A stretch of 64,000 nucleotides of DNA, taken from assembly GCA_027924585.1 (NCBI GenBank), contig BSBM01000179.1, forward strand, positions 10,598,501 through 10,662,500, given 5' to 3'. The position numbers and the translations under genes were made by a program. The stretch is from Larix kaempferi. Taxonomy: Eukaryota; Streptophyta; Pinopsida; Pinales; Pinaceae. The notes under the pieces are model-generated. The model was not told where the DNA came from, searched no databases, and saw nothing but the letters and a program-made list of their open reading frames with translations. Shown one piece after another: positions 10,722 through 21,538 of this stretch (position 1 is the stretch's first letter; each line of letters starts with the position of its first letter).

Positions 10722-10765
10722 CGCAGTTAATGTGAGACCAGCGCAGTTAATGTGAGACCAGCGCA
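10722..10765 (+). repeat. 20-bp direct duplication
   Basis: CGCAGTTAATGTGAGACCAG occurs twice without mismatch, followed by CGCA. It sits just after homology with copy B of the dispersed repeat ends, at the entry to the SMXL-bearing segment, and may mark a rearrangement. Confidence 0.9.
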
Positions 10766-11063
10766 CTTCAAAGAAGAGATGGCTAAGTTGCTTGACTGTC
10801 ATGAAGCCGAGGCTGCACCTGAAGCCGAAATCAAAGCCAAAGCTGTAGCCGGTGTCGGTGTCGGTACTGGTACTCTCAAGTCACAGCCTCAGTCAAGTTA
10901 ATTGCGGTCCTATTCGCCTGGAAGGGCTCTATATGAATCTTCTCAGCAAAGTCACAGAGTGGCGTCGTCTTCATTACCCCAGCGATCGCATTCGGTATCA
11001 CCACAGTGAACGCGATGGACGACAGTCAAGAGGGACAATTTTGATGCTTGACAGAGAATAGGG
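10766..11063 (+). other. GC-richer stretch upstream of the SMXL fragment, unassigned
   Basis: It is clearly GC-richer than its neighbours and has a short frame with Ala/Glu-rich then Gly/Val repeats (about 10778-10900), followed by Ser/His/Arg-rich sequence. It could be decayed 5' sequence of the SMXL-like gene or another captured fragment. I recognise no domain. Confidence 0.35.
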
Positions 11064-11204
11064 CAGACGGTAACCCCGAATGTGGCGAGCATCTTAAATC
11101 ATGCCATAACAGAAGCTTCTCACCGTCGTCACGGGCAAACGATTCCTCGACATGCTGGTGCGGCGTTTTTGGCAGCCCCTGCTAGCCATCTGCGCCAGGC
11201 TTGC
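11064..11204 (+). pseudogene. SMXL/D53-like N-terminal fragment
   Basis: Translation gives QTVTPNVASILNHAITEAS, then HRRHGQTIPRHAGAAFLAAP and ASHLRQAC. This is the opening of the double Clp-N domain of SMAX1-LIKE/D53 proteins, the repressors degraded on strigolactone or karrikin signalling. It diverges from the consensus (for example PRHAGAAFLA where PLHVAATLL is usual) and stops at TAG (11205-11207). About 47 codons are preserved out of a protein normally near 1000 residues. The usual first residues are replaced or missing. Confidence 0.75.
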
Positions 11205-11401
11205 TAGGCTGCAACTTCAAAGTTTAGGGGTTGGTTCTCGTAGGGGAGAAAGAGGCCAAAGCTGTAATAAAAAAAACGTGTGCAAAGAATATTAGAAAAT
11301 GGTGAAACCCCAATGTAGCTTCAGATCCTTCCTATTGTAACATAGATATCTGCTTTCTGTTATGTTTTGGAAACAAAGATAAAGACCACATTTCTATGTA
11401 G

Positions 11402-11815
11402 TTCAGGGAATTGGAACAAATGGTGGAAGGGCGTTTGAACAAGGGAATAATTCTTAATGTGGGTGATTTAAAGTGGTTTGTAGAGCATCCCAAGGAAGGA
11501 GGATCATCAATAGGGTTTTCTATCTCATCTTCTATGCAACAAGTTGTTATGAAATTGAGCCAATTATTAGCTCGATGTGGAGGAACTGGTCGTCTATGGC
11601 TGATTGGGATTGCGACGTGTGAAACATACCTGCATTGTCAAGTATATCATCCTTCTATGGAGAATGATTGGGACTTGTAGTCTCTACCTATTGTTGCCAA
11701 ACCAACTCCAGGATTGTTTCTTAGGTTCTCCCTTGTTTCTTCTGCTTTCCAAGTTCTGCCCCTAGTCCCATCTGGTTGCTTAGGTTTATCCCATCTTGGG
11801 GAGTCCACTGGACAC
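11402..11815 (+). pseudogene. SMXL/D53-like internal fragment
   Basis: The frame reads FRELEQMVEGRL, ILNVGDLKWFVEHP, MKLSQLLARCGGTGRLWLIG and then IATCETYLHCQVYHPSMEND before a TAG at 11678-11680. After the stop it continues in frame as SLPIVAKPTPGLFLRF. This is the region after the Clp-N repeats of SMXL proteins, where DLKWLVE and the CETYLRCQVYHP-type motif are conserved. The stop replaces the Gln expected after DWDL (CAG to TAG). Between this and the N-terminal fragment the gene is missing roughly 150 or more codons, replaced by about 200 bp without homology. It cannot encode a working repressor. Confidence 0.85.
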
Positions 11816-13615
11816 AAAGAATGAAAATTGGTTAGTATCTGTAAATGCATATGTTATTTGTTCTCTCAAATCACTTGAAATTCTTGTTGAACTATGCTTT
11901 TTCAAGTTATTTCAGATAAGATTATAGTTTTTTTTCAAGTGAGGTGTTTAGTGAGTAAATTACAACAATTAAACCCTATATATACAATTTTTCTCTTCCT
12001 GTTCAACCACCATATATGAGAAAACCTGACTTACCTGAAGTTGCAGAAATCCTAAATATGGTCGGTTTTCCACTGGCTAGGGGAGTAGCATCGATATCTA
12101 TGGAAAAACGTTTAGCTGAATCACAATAAATAGGGTTGGCTGTTGTCGCATTCGTAAACAGAATCAATCGACGGGTCTCTAACTACCAAAATGACCCACT
12201 AGGAAATTCTTGTCCAATACTTCCGTAACGATTTAGAGAAGAAAAATAAAAAACAGAACCCTCTGATCCAAATGAATTATAAACAATGGATCCCAAAACA
12301 AGCGGATTCTTAAGAGAATTGATATCTTGCCAGAGAAAATTTCAATCTTTAATGGAAAACGGGAAAGAAGGGAAGGGAAGGGAGCCAAAGTTGTTTTGTT
12401 CATTTATTAATCATAATGGAATGCAAATGGAGGTAAGTACACTTGCGCCTCATGCATGAGGCCAAGGATTTAAGAGCAAATGCATCTGGGCCTCATGCAA
12501 GGACTTGGCAACTTCAAATATGTGCATTTATCAAATCGGAATATGGACTACGTGTAGGAATGTCCCTGCAAGGCATTTAGAACCATTTTTCTTTTTTTTA
12601 AGTTTTGATCATTTCCAGGTTCCTCGTTACCGGGACTTGGGACAAATAACGTTAATTGTGACCATCGTCTGCTGCTTCCGAGAGTGTGGACCAATACCAA
12701 ACATAGAAACTTGTTCTTCTATCCTGAACCTCGTCGGTTCAACAACCAAAAAATCCATTTTGCAGATGATTAATTGAGTCGCAATAAAAACTGTTTCCCC
12801 ATTTGAAATCGACAATTAGTTGCTTTTCAGTTCAGTTCAAAGGCCCTCGTGTGCAAAAGAATTTTTAACATATACATCTCTATTATAATGGTAGGAAATG
12901 CAATTATAAATAGAAAAAAAAATTCTCATTTGTAAATATATACGATTATGTCTTTGTATGGGTTTGAGTAGGTTAATGTTTTCAATTTTCAATTTATTTA
13001 TTCAATAGCTTTAGTTAAAAGCAATTATTTTGAACAATATGGTTGTTTTAACTTCCACAATGACTGCTTCAAAGCAATCATGACATTCCTTTGCTATTGC
13101 TCTTGCTCTTGTGGAGAATATTTTGAACATTATGCGTTGACAAGGACTTGAAGTTTTGCAAATTTATCGTTTGACATGTGGTTTCTTCGGTTGAAAACTA
13201 GGAATGCTTTTGCCATTGCTTTCGTATGGCTCATTTTTTTAAAAAAAATCAAACAAATAGATAAGAAAAAAAGTCCTTTTCTCTTTGTACATGCTTACTT
13301 TCAATTTAATTGGCTATGTCGTCTTTTTTTTTTCATTTCAATTTCTTTAATTGTCATGGATTTTGCAACCAGCCAGCGTTTACACTCTGTCCACGTTTTC
13401 CTGAGTTGCATTTTTAATGTACTAACACAATCTCTTCCAAAAATCATAGGTTAAAATGTTGTCGAATATGCTGCTTTCTGTTGACTATATCAATATGATT
13501 TTCTATATGCATGTTTTCAATTTCATAAATCTGATGATTTCTTCATATATTTATTTTGAAATTCATCAATATTGATTTTACTGGCTGGTCCCAAGCTTTA
13601 TCAATGTGTTTTTTT
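11816..13615. other. Spacer with no supportable gene
   Basis: This is AT-rich DNA. A TATATATAC run at about 11974 and a purine block at about 12355-12385 are visible, but no open frame longer than about 90 codons and no family motif. It forms the left flank of the LINE-2 insertion and, with the sequence after 42467, the pre-insertion locus. Confidence 0.5.
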
Positions 13616-13629
13616 CATTGCTTTATGTT
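13616..13629. repeat. Target-site duplication of LINE-2, left copy
   Basis: CATTGCTTTATGTT here is identical to 42454-42467. It is followed by a short T-run (13630-13634) that is the poly-A tail of the minus-strand LINE. The last two T could belong to either. Confidence 0.85.
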
Positions 13630-13838
13630 TTTTTCCAGTGGAAAAAAGCATATTATTTATATTCAATATTGAAATAAAACAGTACAATGATAGATCGGTC
13701 AAAAGGATGACACATATCACTTCTTCTTCCAAAGCCTACTAGTCCTTGTCAATACAAAACTGCATGATCAAAAAAGCAAAAAGAACATAGATATACACAT
13801 TCTTTCTCTAATGTCCCTTCTTTGCCCTTAATCTAATT

Positions 13839-15605
13839 CTAATTCAGGAAGTAAAGAGATCCACTGTCCTGGATCTCTTCATCAAAATATTCTTCCCAAA
13901 TAAGGAAACCATCTTCTCCTGTAAGTGCTTGTTTGGATAAACTATCAGCTGCCTGATTAGGTTCCCTGTATATGTGCTTAATGTCTAAATCCACAAACTT
14001 CTTTAGTTCAGCCCTTATTCGGTTGCACCAATGTGATAATGTTATGACATTCAACTTGTATTCACCTAATGCCCATTTTATAGTTACTCTGGAATCTCCA
14101 AATAACTTAAGTCTTGGAAAACAAAATTGATTTGCCATTCTCACAGAATCCCACAATGCTAATAGTTCTGCCTTCATATTTGTGCCCACTCCACATCTTA
14201 GTCGAAAAGTGAAATAATGATCCTGATTTAAATATATTTTACCACCCACAGCACACTGTCCCATAGCTGCTGCACCATCAAAAAATATAATAGGATCATT
14301 GTATATCAAAATAAAGTTCCCTGCAATCCTTTGTGATGTTTTTCCTTTCATTTGTTTGTATGGCAAGTAATGGCTTAAAGTTTGTGAAAACACCTTTTCA
14401 ATATTGGCCTCTTGATCTTCAAAAATGCACTTATTCCTCATCCTCCATATTGTCCAAGAAATGAAAACTGGAAGTGTGAGATGTTCAAAACAGTTTTTTC
14501 TCCAAAAGTTTAAACTTGTTATAAAATTCCCATGTCTCCAAACAATACTAATATTCAATGAACTACATACCTTTCCCCATAAATGTAAGGTAAATGTGCA
14601 ATCCATAAATATATGTGAAGCATTTTCTATCCAATTCTTGCACAATGTGCATCTACTTGGCCCATTCCAACCTCTCTTTACCAGATTATCCCAAGTTTTC
14701 ATTCTTTCCATAAGGACAAACCAAAGAAAACATTTTAATTTCAATGGCATGTTCCAAGTCCAAATGACCTTGTACCACCACTGCTTTGGAAAGATGCACT
14801 TCCTCTTTATGATAAATTTGTATGCTGTGCTTGCAGTCACCATACCTGTACTTTCATTTCCTTTCCAAACTAGAATGTCTTCCTCATTGTTTAACCTGCA
14901 GCCAGTTGAATTTAAAGAAAGGACATAGCAATCCCATTCTGTAGCCAAATAACCACTTAGACCTAAATTTTCACCACTATACCAATAGTTTCCAAATCCT
15001 TGCTTCTTCACACTATTTAGTGTATATAACCCTACACCATTTAATACACCTCTCAGATCAGTAGAAAATGAGAAACGATCACCCAACCCTATAATAGCCT
15101 CAGTCCTAATGGAAATTTCTTTTCCATTTCCAATTTGCCAACATATGTCCAGAGCCAACCATTTATAAACATTTAAAAAACCTTGCCAGAGTGGGGAGAC
15201 ACCCCTGCAAATTTTCTTAGGAGTTCTGAACCAGTGTGAAGTTTTAATTTTAATATACTTGCCATGCATAACTCTTGACCAGAGTGTGTTCCCAAACAAT
15301 CCTCTCCAAAAAAAATTTAGTCTTAAAGCTTCACTAAAAGATTGTAAATCCTTAATCCCCCAACCACCTGCACTGGTTGGCAATGAGAGAATTTCCCAGC
15401 CTGCCATTACAAGTCCACTCGATCCAAACTTTCCTGTCCACAGGAAATTGAACATCAAATTTCTCATCAAGTTGATAATATTCTTTGGGACCGGTAGCAA
15501 AGAGAACCAATAAATAGGAATGCTGGTTAAAACAACCTTGATCAAGGTCAGTTTTCCTCCAACAGACAACATCCGAAAAGTCCAGTGAGAAATTCTATTC
15601 TCCAA
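13839..15605 (-). pseudogene. LINE-2 ORF2 C-terminal part: RT thumb, zf-RVT and RNase H
   Basis: A 588-codon open stretch is the longest preserved piece of ORF2. It starts in the RT thumb (RISHWTFRMLSVGGKLTLIK) and passes a GGWGIKDL motif. The zf-RVT knuckle follows (CTLCKNW, then HIFMDC at residues about 325-345), and an RNase H domain covers roughly the last 130 residues. RNase H acidic residues are in place: FFDGAA, MKAELLAL, FGDSRV and QAADSLSKQ. The RNase H removes RNA from the cDNA hybrid. The domain marks the plant L1 lineage that acquired RNase H. Upstream stops prevent translation as part of ORF2. Confidence 0.9.
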
Positions 15606-16694
15606 CTTTCTTAAAAGCCAATACCAATCCTTTATAAGGTATCCATTTGGTTTTTAAAAAAACCCAAGGTAAGTCAAACCATCACAAGCCACCTCCCATT
15701 TGTATGGCAAGATTTTCAAAAAAAAAAATCTCGTACTATCTTCAACATAAAAATGATAGAAAGTGGACTTCTTCAAACTAATACTCATACCTGAAGCTTT
15801 GCAGAAAGTCTCCAAAATATATTTGATTAAGATCCATTCAGTAAGTGTATCCACTCCAGCCAAAAGAACATCATCAACAAAAAGAATGTGGGCTAACTGA
15901 ATCGACTTGTTGATCTTCAATCCTTTAATGTGCCCTTCCTTCTTTGCTTTTTTAAGTAAAATACTTAAACCTTCTATCACCAATAGAAATAAAAGAGGTG
16001 ATAAAGAACAACCCTACCTAATTCCCCTGCTGCAGCTAAAGAAACCGGAAGGTGGACCATTCACAAGAACAGGAATATTCATAGTGCTAACACATGCCAT
16101 GATCAACCTGATTACACTTGCAGGCACTCCAATCTGAATCCGAATTATCCTTAGAAAATCCCGGTTTACTCTTTCATAGGATTTTTCTAAATCTAATTTC
16201 AGGAAAAGTGTCTTCTGTTTCCTCTTCTTAATCGAATGCAAAAGCTCCTATGTGATTCCTACCACATCATGGATTTGTCTCCCCAATAAGAAGCCAAATT
16301 GTTCAGGAGAATTTTTTTCTTAAAGTATGGGCTTCAACCTCTCTGCAATGATTTTTGAGACAATTTTATAAACCAAATTGCATAAAGCAATTGGTCTAAA
16401 CTCCCCAAAAGACTTGGGGTCACTAATTTTTGGAATAAGTGTAACAAAAGTTGCGTTCAATGCCCCACTGACGTACCCAGTCCTCTTGGTAAATTCAACC
16501 ATCCTCAGAATATCACTTCCCATAATATCAAAAAAGTGAATAAAAAGCTCAACTATCCATCCATTGGGCCCAGGGCATTTCTCCTTTGCAAATCCTTTCA
16601 AGGTCTCTTCTACTTCTTCCAAAGTGACATCCTTCTCCAATTCTGTTGCTTGAATTTCATTAAAATATTTTGGAAAGAGCTTTGCCACATTCAA
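15606..16694 (-). pseudogene. LINE-2 reverse transcriptase core
   Basis: All RT blocks are legible: CPGPNGW, YVSGALNATFVTLIPK, FGEFRPIALCN, FLKLDLEKSYERVN (motif A), CSRGIR-stop-GCSLSPLLF (motif B) and AHILFVDDVLLAG (catalytic FVDD). Stops lie at 16320 (TAA), 16248 (TAG), 16014 (TAG) and 15654 (TAA), all in the frame of the flanking parts. The stop at 16014 replaces the Gln present in LINE-3 (LRQGCPLSPL), so C-to-T change is the simplest cause. The stop at 15654 replaces a Leu-type position and needs another change. Confidence 0.88.
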
Positions 16695-17249
16695 CTAAGA
16701 AATTAAATCACATTTCCCTTCATCAGTATAAATATTCCTGAAATAATTCTTTGCACCCAATTGTAAATCTTTCTCTCCTGAGATGACAATTCCATTTGAA
16801 TCCCAGAGTTTCCAGATGGTCTTTTTATTTCTTCTTGCTGAAGCAAAGGTGTGAAAGAAACTAGTATTTTTGTCACCATCTTTTATCCACAGAGCCCTAC
16901 TTTTAAGTCTCCATTCTTTCTCTTCTTTTAATAATAAAATTTCTTTCTATTCCTCCAGAAGTTTCAGTTTCTCCTGTTCCCCCAAATCTAATGGAGAGGC
17001 ACATTGATTGTTGTAAAGTAACTGAAGCTGATCTTCTACCTCCCTCAGAGCTTTCTGATCCAGTTCCTTCTTTTTGTGTATCCAACTAGAAGTGTAATTT
17101 TTTAATGCCTTTAACGTTTTGCAAAGAAAATCCACAGGATTTAAATTTGAATCAAAATTTGACTTTGCCCAAAAATCTCTTATCTTTGAACAAAACTCAT
17201 CATATGTAAGCCAGGAGTGATTAAATTTAAAATGGTATCTACCCTTCAA
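16695..17249 (-). pseudogene. LINE-2 ORF2 linker between endonuclease and RT
   Basis: It starts with YHFKFNHSWLTYDEF, equivalent to FKFNLSWLKEEDF in LINE-3. Lys/Glu-rich helical sequence follows, then the SRALWIKDGDKNTSFFHTFA-type block and a KTIWKLWDSNG-type block before RT. A TAG stands at 16947. The part has no known catalytic role; in LINE-3 this same linker is where the copia element landed. Confidence 0.75.
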
Positions 17250-17960
17250 AGCTTGCTTCCCTAGCTATAGGAAGATGGGCCAATGATATGAAATCTTACT
17301 GCTTCCCACCCATGACCTATAACAACTACAAGAGATCAACACAGAATATTTAACCAAAAATTTATCAAGTCTCTTCATAATGTTCTGCTAACCTGCTCTC
17401 CCATTCGACCAAGTAGGCTGATAAGCATTAGTGCATACATCTACCAAATCATAATTAAGTAACATCTGTGTGAAATAATATGCCAAACTGTCAAGAACTG
17501 CAATACATCCCCAAATCTCACTAGCCATCCTGGTGAAATTCAAATCTCCCATGATAATCAAATTTTCAATATCTAAAATGCCTGAGTTTCTTAACCCATC
17601 CCAAAAAATGCTTCTATTCCGGTAGGGTCCATAGCAATTTAGTAAATTTATTGGCATATTAATTGAGAAACAATGACCTTCCAAAAACAAACCCCAAGCT
17701 AATCTGTAAACTTTAAAAGTCTAAAGGTTTGGATCCCAAGCTGCCAACAGTCCATCTGAACTAACCACCACACACTCCCATCCTAGGAGTATATTGCCAA
17801 CCTTCAAAATCGCCAAACTATCCAAACACATCGTCTCCTACAACAAAATCATCCCCGGGCCAGTAGTTTTTATGAGATTGGATAGGGCGTTGACCCTAAC
17901 AACCCTACCCAACCCACGGATGTTCAAAGAGCAAATAGACATTAAGGAACAGGCTCTTGG
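17250..17960 (-). pseudogene. LINE-2 AP endonuclease
   Basis: The N-terminus (SICSLNIRGLG, GMILLQETMC) is read near 17945-17810 in a different frame. From 17690 on the main frame gives NCYGPYRNRSIFWDGL, IIMGDLNFT, DVCTNAYQPTWSNGRAG and, after TAG at 17388, LDKFLVKYSVL and KISYHWPIFL. The last motif is normally SDH; here the catalytic Asp is Tyr. With the frameshift near 17,700, the stops and this substitution, target nicking activity is lost. The stop near 17265 again replaces a Gln-like position. Confidence 0.8.
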
Positions 17961-18252
17961 GGGCAGCTCGCTCTAAGACCCACTGAAATGTCAAATGTTG
18001 AACCCTCGTCAACAGTCCTCCTCAGCCGATTAGAAACCATGAGGTAATCATCTTCCACATCTCTACTACCTCTTTTATTCTTCCTTATTGTGACATTTTG
18101 AAATTTTAAGGAATTCAGGGGTTGAACCTCGTCTTTACTTGAAGGATTCTTAGAAAAGATGGTCAAAGGTGTTAATAAACCCGGATTAAATCCGGTTTGA
18201 TACCCGGATTCTAAAAGTATATCATTCTCCTCTGGAATAAAAATTCTAGGTT

Positions 18253-18257
18253 CCTTA
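18253..18257. repeat. Target-site duplication of the Tat-like element, left copy
   Basis: CCTTA immediately left of the 3' LTR matches CCTTA at 41139-41143 immediately right of the 5' LTR. Five-bp duplications are standard for LTR retrotransposons. Confidence 0.9.
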
Positions 18258-19159
18258 TGTTATCAGACAATCCACTCGAGCGGACGTGAGTCGGATCTAC
18301 CTAGCTCAATGTGAGTCTAGAACAAATAGGACAGACTACAAACACATCTCCTAGATCTACTTAAGGACCAAGTACTAGATGTCTTACCTTTTTACTATGC
18401 AATCCTTTCTCCTGAATGTTGATCCACATCCCACGGTCGTTAGATCCAAGCTGCAAGACCTGTCAAGACAAAGAAACAAGAGAAACCAGTAAAAGACATC
18501 TACACAATAAGCGATCTAAGTAAACAGTTAAGTAGGTAAACTATACAATATCATTGCACATAAGAACGATATTGGTGGAAAGCATTTGTATTACTACAAA
18601 TAGAGGAGTACATGATAGAGATATAGAACTACAACCAAAGACTTAACGCAGTAGCCCTTCTCCGACCAAGCCAATTGCCACATTCTTCCAAGGAAGTATG
18701 AGCTCTACAATAGGTGAATGGAGATGTCTTAAGAGAGATTTCACCAGCATGTAGATACCATAGTCTTCCTCCCTTTGGGATGGGAGTAAGCCTCACTTAT
18801 ATAGGACTAAGTGGATAGGGTATGGATAGGATAGGTTGAGAGATGGTAGGAGAGAGATAGGGGATCTTCCCAAAGAGTTAGGGGTCGAGTACCAGCTCCC
18901 CTAGAGGTCAGGGATAATCCCCTAAATGGGCAAGTTTCGAGAAGGATCTCGAATAGGCTATTTTTTCCCATTAATAGACCTTGTCGCACCCTGCAGTGGA
19001 GCAAGCTGCGATGTCGCATGTTGCTAATGTGCAACCTGCGACAACCTCTCAAAAGATTGCAGAATTGAGTGCAAATCCTCCCAGATGAAAATACTTAGTC
19101 CAGGTGACTTTAGGGATGTATACACTGAATCTAATGATGGGTAGATTTTGGGTGTAACA
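18258..19159 (-). mobile_element. 3' LTR of the Tat-like element
   Basis: On the minus strand it runs from TGTTACACCCAAAATC to GATAACA, giving a 5-bp terminal inverted repeat TGTTA/TAACA. A TATATAAG box on the minus strand sits at 18796-18803. It is highly similar to the 5' LTR at 40268-41138, but 31 bp longer: the segment after GGATCTCG (about 18955-18990) is missing from the 5' LTR. The sequence at its right (19160 on) reads GGGGGGCATTC into the LTR on the minus strand and may be the polypurine tract. Confidence 0.92.
18796..18803 (-). promoter_or_regulatory. TATA box in the LTR
   Basis: CTTATATA on the plus strand is TATATAAG on the minus strand, followed by GTGAGGC. The same box stands at 40807-40814 in the 5' LTR and at 574-581 in the related left-edge LTR. 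Its strand agrees with the coding strand of the element. Confidence 0.65.
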
Positions 19160-20485
19160 GAATGCCCCCCAAAGCATGAAGCTGTTAAGGATGTACAGGT
19201 GAAGTGCTTTGAAAGAAATAATGGCAATAGGCTCGACGGACGAAGGACACTGATATAGTGCAACTGGCTCTGAACGGACAATCTCATATGAAGTACAACA
19301 TGGCTGTTGACCAATACATTGCAGATCCATGGTAGTAATGACCGACTGAACACAATCATGGCTACTAGACACAAGCGTAGATCCATGATGAGATGATAAC
19401 ACAACCACGACCAATACAAAAGTGGATCAATGTAATGTGACTCAATACAAATTCCATCGCAACCTGGGTAAAACATGACTCCCCAGGGTCTTCAAGCTAA
19501 ACCCGCAATGATACGAATCTATCCATGTGATTACAAATGTCTTGACATCGAACATGGTAGAAACCACTTGAATACCGGCCATTGATGTAAACCGTTAACA
19601 AGTGCGAGGGAGATCACCATTGATGTCAATGATTCCCAAGGTATCACAGTACATATCATCAAGCGTGAATAAATGATTTGAAGTCGAACGCAACATGAAA
19701 TCTTTCAATCAAGAGTAAATGATGTAAACTCATGATGAAAGCAAGGTAACCTACCATTGAGGCATGCAGGGCCAAGGTACTTGGTTGGTTTCTAGATTCA
19801 ATCCTCAGATGATGAGTTGAAGTCGAAAAGGATGAATCCGTCGAAGGAGGGCAATTATGAATCCCCCATCAATCGACACGAAACGCGACAAAAGATGTGT
19901 AGAGTGGATCGGATGGTACCGTAACATGTGAGACTGACTCAAAGTAACAACGGCATGATGATGTGTGTACTGACTATAGATGATAGATGATAGACGTGTT
20001 CTCGAACATGGGCATGGCATGACTTGGTAGTATTGACACAATGAGAATGATGCGAACTTCTAATGAAACTGATGATAGAAGCTTTCTCCGAATGACTCAG
20101 AGGAGTAACAGGACTCAGAAAGTAAGTGGGGGCTCATAGACAAATAGATGACCCAAGTACTGTATGCGAACGCAGATGAGTGCCATGTTCAAGAATGACT
20201 ATATACTGCCACTAAGGTATGTAACACAAACACTTTCCTTTTCCCCCATCATGAATGATGAGTGCCTCATGTGTTTTTTACGAGCTTGATGAGGGTAACC
20301 AGATGCTCGGTATAGCTCATCTCATAGATGAGTCCAATCCCACATGTTTTCCAAAGCTGGGATAGGAGGGGTTCGTCCCATGACGGGCCCTTCAATGTGA
20401 AAATTTAACGAGTCCATAGAAGGCAAACTCGGTCATCATTTCATGTTTAGAGAGTCTGAAAAGAACTAAAGAAGACTACAATAGT

Positions 20486-20523
20486 CCTTTTTCGTAAAGT
20501 TAGCCTCATCACCCGAAAAAGAG
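20486..20523. other. Hairpin 1 of three
   Basis: CCTTTTTCG at 20486-20494 pairs with CGAAAAAG at 20514-20521, around a loop of about 19 nt. See hairpins 2 and 3 for the shared design. Confidence 0.6.
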
Positions 20524-20572
20524 TAAAACAATGCGGGAGAGGACTCTTCCTGTCATGATTGGCTGGAGTATT

Positions 20573-20609
20573 CCTTTTTCGTAATTAGTGCCTCCTGGTC
20601 CGAAAAAGG
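20573..20609. other. Hairpin 2 of three
   Basis: CCTTTTTCG at 20573-20581 pairs perfectly with CGAAAAAGG at 20601-20609. The loop differs from hairpin 1 in sequence, yet its length is almost the same. Confidence 0.65.
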
Positions 20610-20736
20610 GGTAAACTATCACCAAGAAGACGACCATTCAAATACTTTAACAAGCGTGAACGCAACAAGTTCGCTTGGCAATCTTTTCATTTTTTGAGAG
20701 TCTGAAAAGAGCTTAACAATAGACTCCGGGGGGTGT

Positions 20737-20770
20737 CCTTTTCCGTGGAAGTTTAACGAGCCCGGAAAAG
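20737..20770. other. Hairpin 3 of three, with a compensating stem change
   Basis: CCTTTTCCG at 20737-20745 pairs with CGGAAAAG at 20763-20770. Compared with hairpins 1 and 2, one stem base pair changes from T-A to C-G on both sides, so pairing is kept. Confidence 0.6.
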
Positions 20771-21538
20771 TGATAAATAATAACTCAGTACTTGTTCTCA
20801 TAGTTATGTGAGTACGAGAACAAACAAAGAGTAAACTCATCCTCATGCAATAATTACGACTAACCAAAAATAATAGTGACAAAACATTCAAAAGGGTGTT
20901 CATACCTGTAGTTACCGTTGATGATGCGAGAAACGACACAAAATACCACTTTACAACTCCTGTACACTAGAAAAAGTGTCAAACAGTCCCAAATATAATG
21001 ACAAACGGTCGAATATATAGTATATGGCACGAAAAGCATCAAAATATTTGAAAATGAATATTCCATTTATTTATAAATAGAAATATGGGCCGAAAATAGA
21101 TTTCATTGCTCAAATTGCCAATTTGGGTGGAGAAGTACCAATTTGGAGCCAAAACTTCCTTTGTCGATTTCGGGAGCTACGATCTTCCATTTCACCAACC
21201 GTCCGGATCAGGTAGGCCTAAACTTCATCCAGCAACTTTCCAGTGGTTTAGTTTTTTCTTTTATGTTCATTTTTTGGGTTTTTGATGGTGTTATGGAGGG
21301 CTTTATGCGCCCTCAGCTTGTCACAGGTTTCCCTTTCCGGACTTGCGACGAGACCGAGTCGTCGCAAGTCTCGAAAACAAGACATGCGACGACGTCGCCC
21401 TATACTTAAAGGCACGGTGCGACGACGGAAACCCAAAACCCAAACATAAAAAATAATCCAAAAAATGAGTTTGTGAAAGTTGAGGAAGGACCTAACAGGG
21501 TTTAAATGTCCCTTTTGGCAGGTTATTAGCAAGCAAAT

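Larger units (their letters stand above)
19160..21100 (-). other. Tail region of the Tat-like element between the antisense gene and 3' LTR
   Basis: About 1.9 kb without a coding domain. Phrases recur, such as GAGAGTCTGAAAAGA at 20452 and 20695, with three hairpins of closely similar sequence (listed separately). Such repeat-bearing untranslated tails are common in Tat/Ogre elements. The open frames on the minus strand at 19024-19476 are not recognisable. Confidence 0.55.

Noticed and set aside
11411-11680. Functional SMXL gene
   Set aside because: Only two fragments remain, with an internal loss and a stop at a conserved Gln; the rest of the protein including the P-loop region is absent.
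13839-14300. RNase H domain as a host RNase H gene
   Set aside because: It is the C-terminal domain of LINE-2 ORF2, in register with RT; the same layout recurs in LINE-3.
14425-14928. 167-codon plus-strand frame
   Set aside because: It is opposite to the LINE-2 RNase H/zf-RVT frame, whose domain match is certain; the antisense frame resembles nothing.
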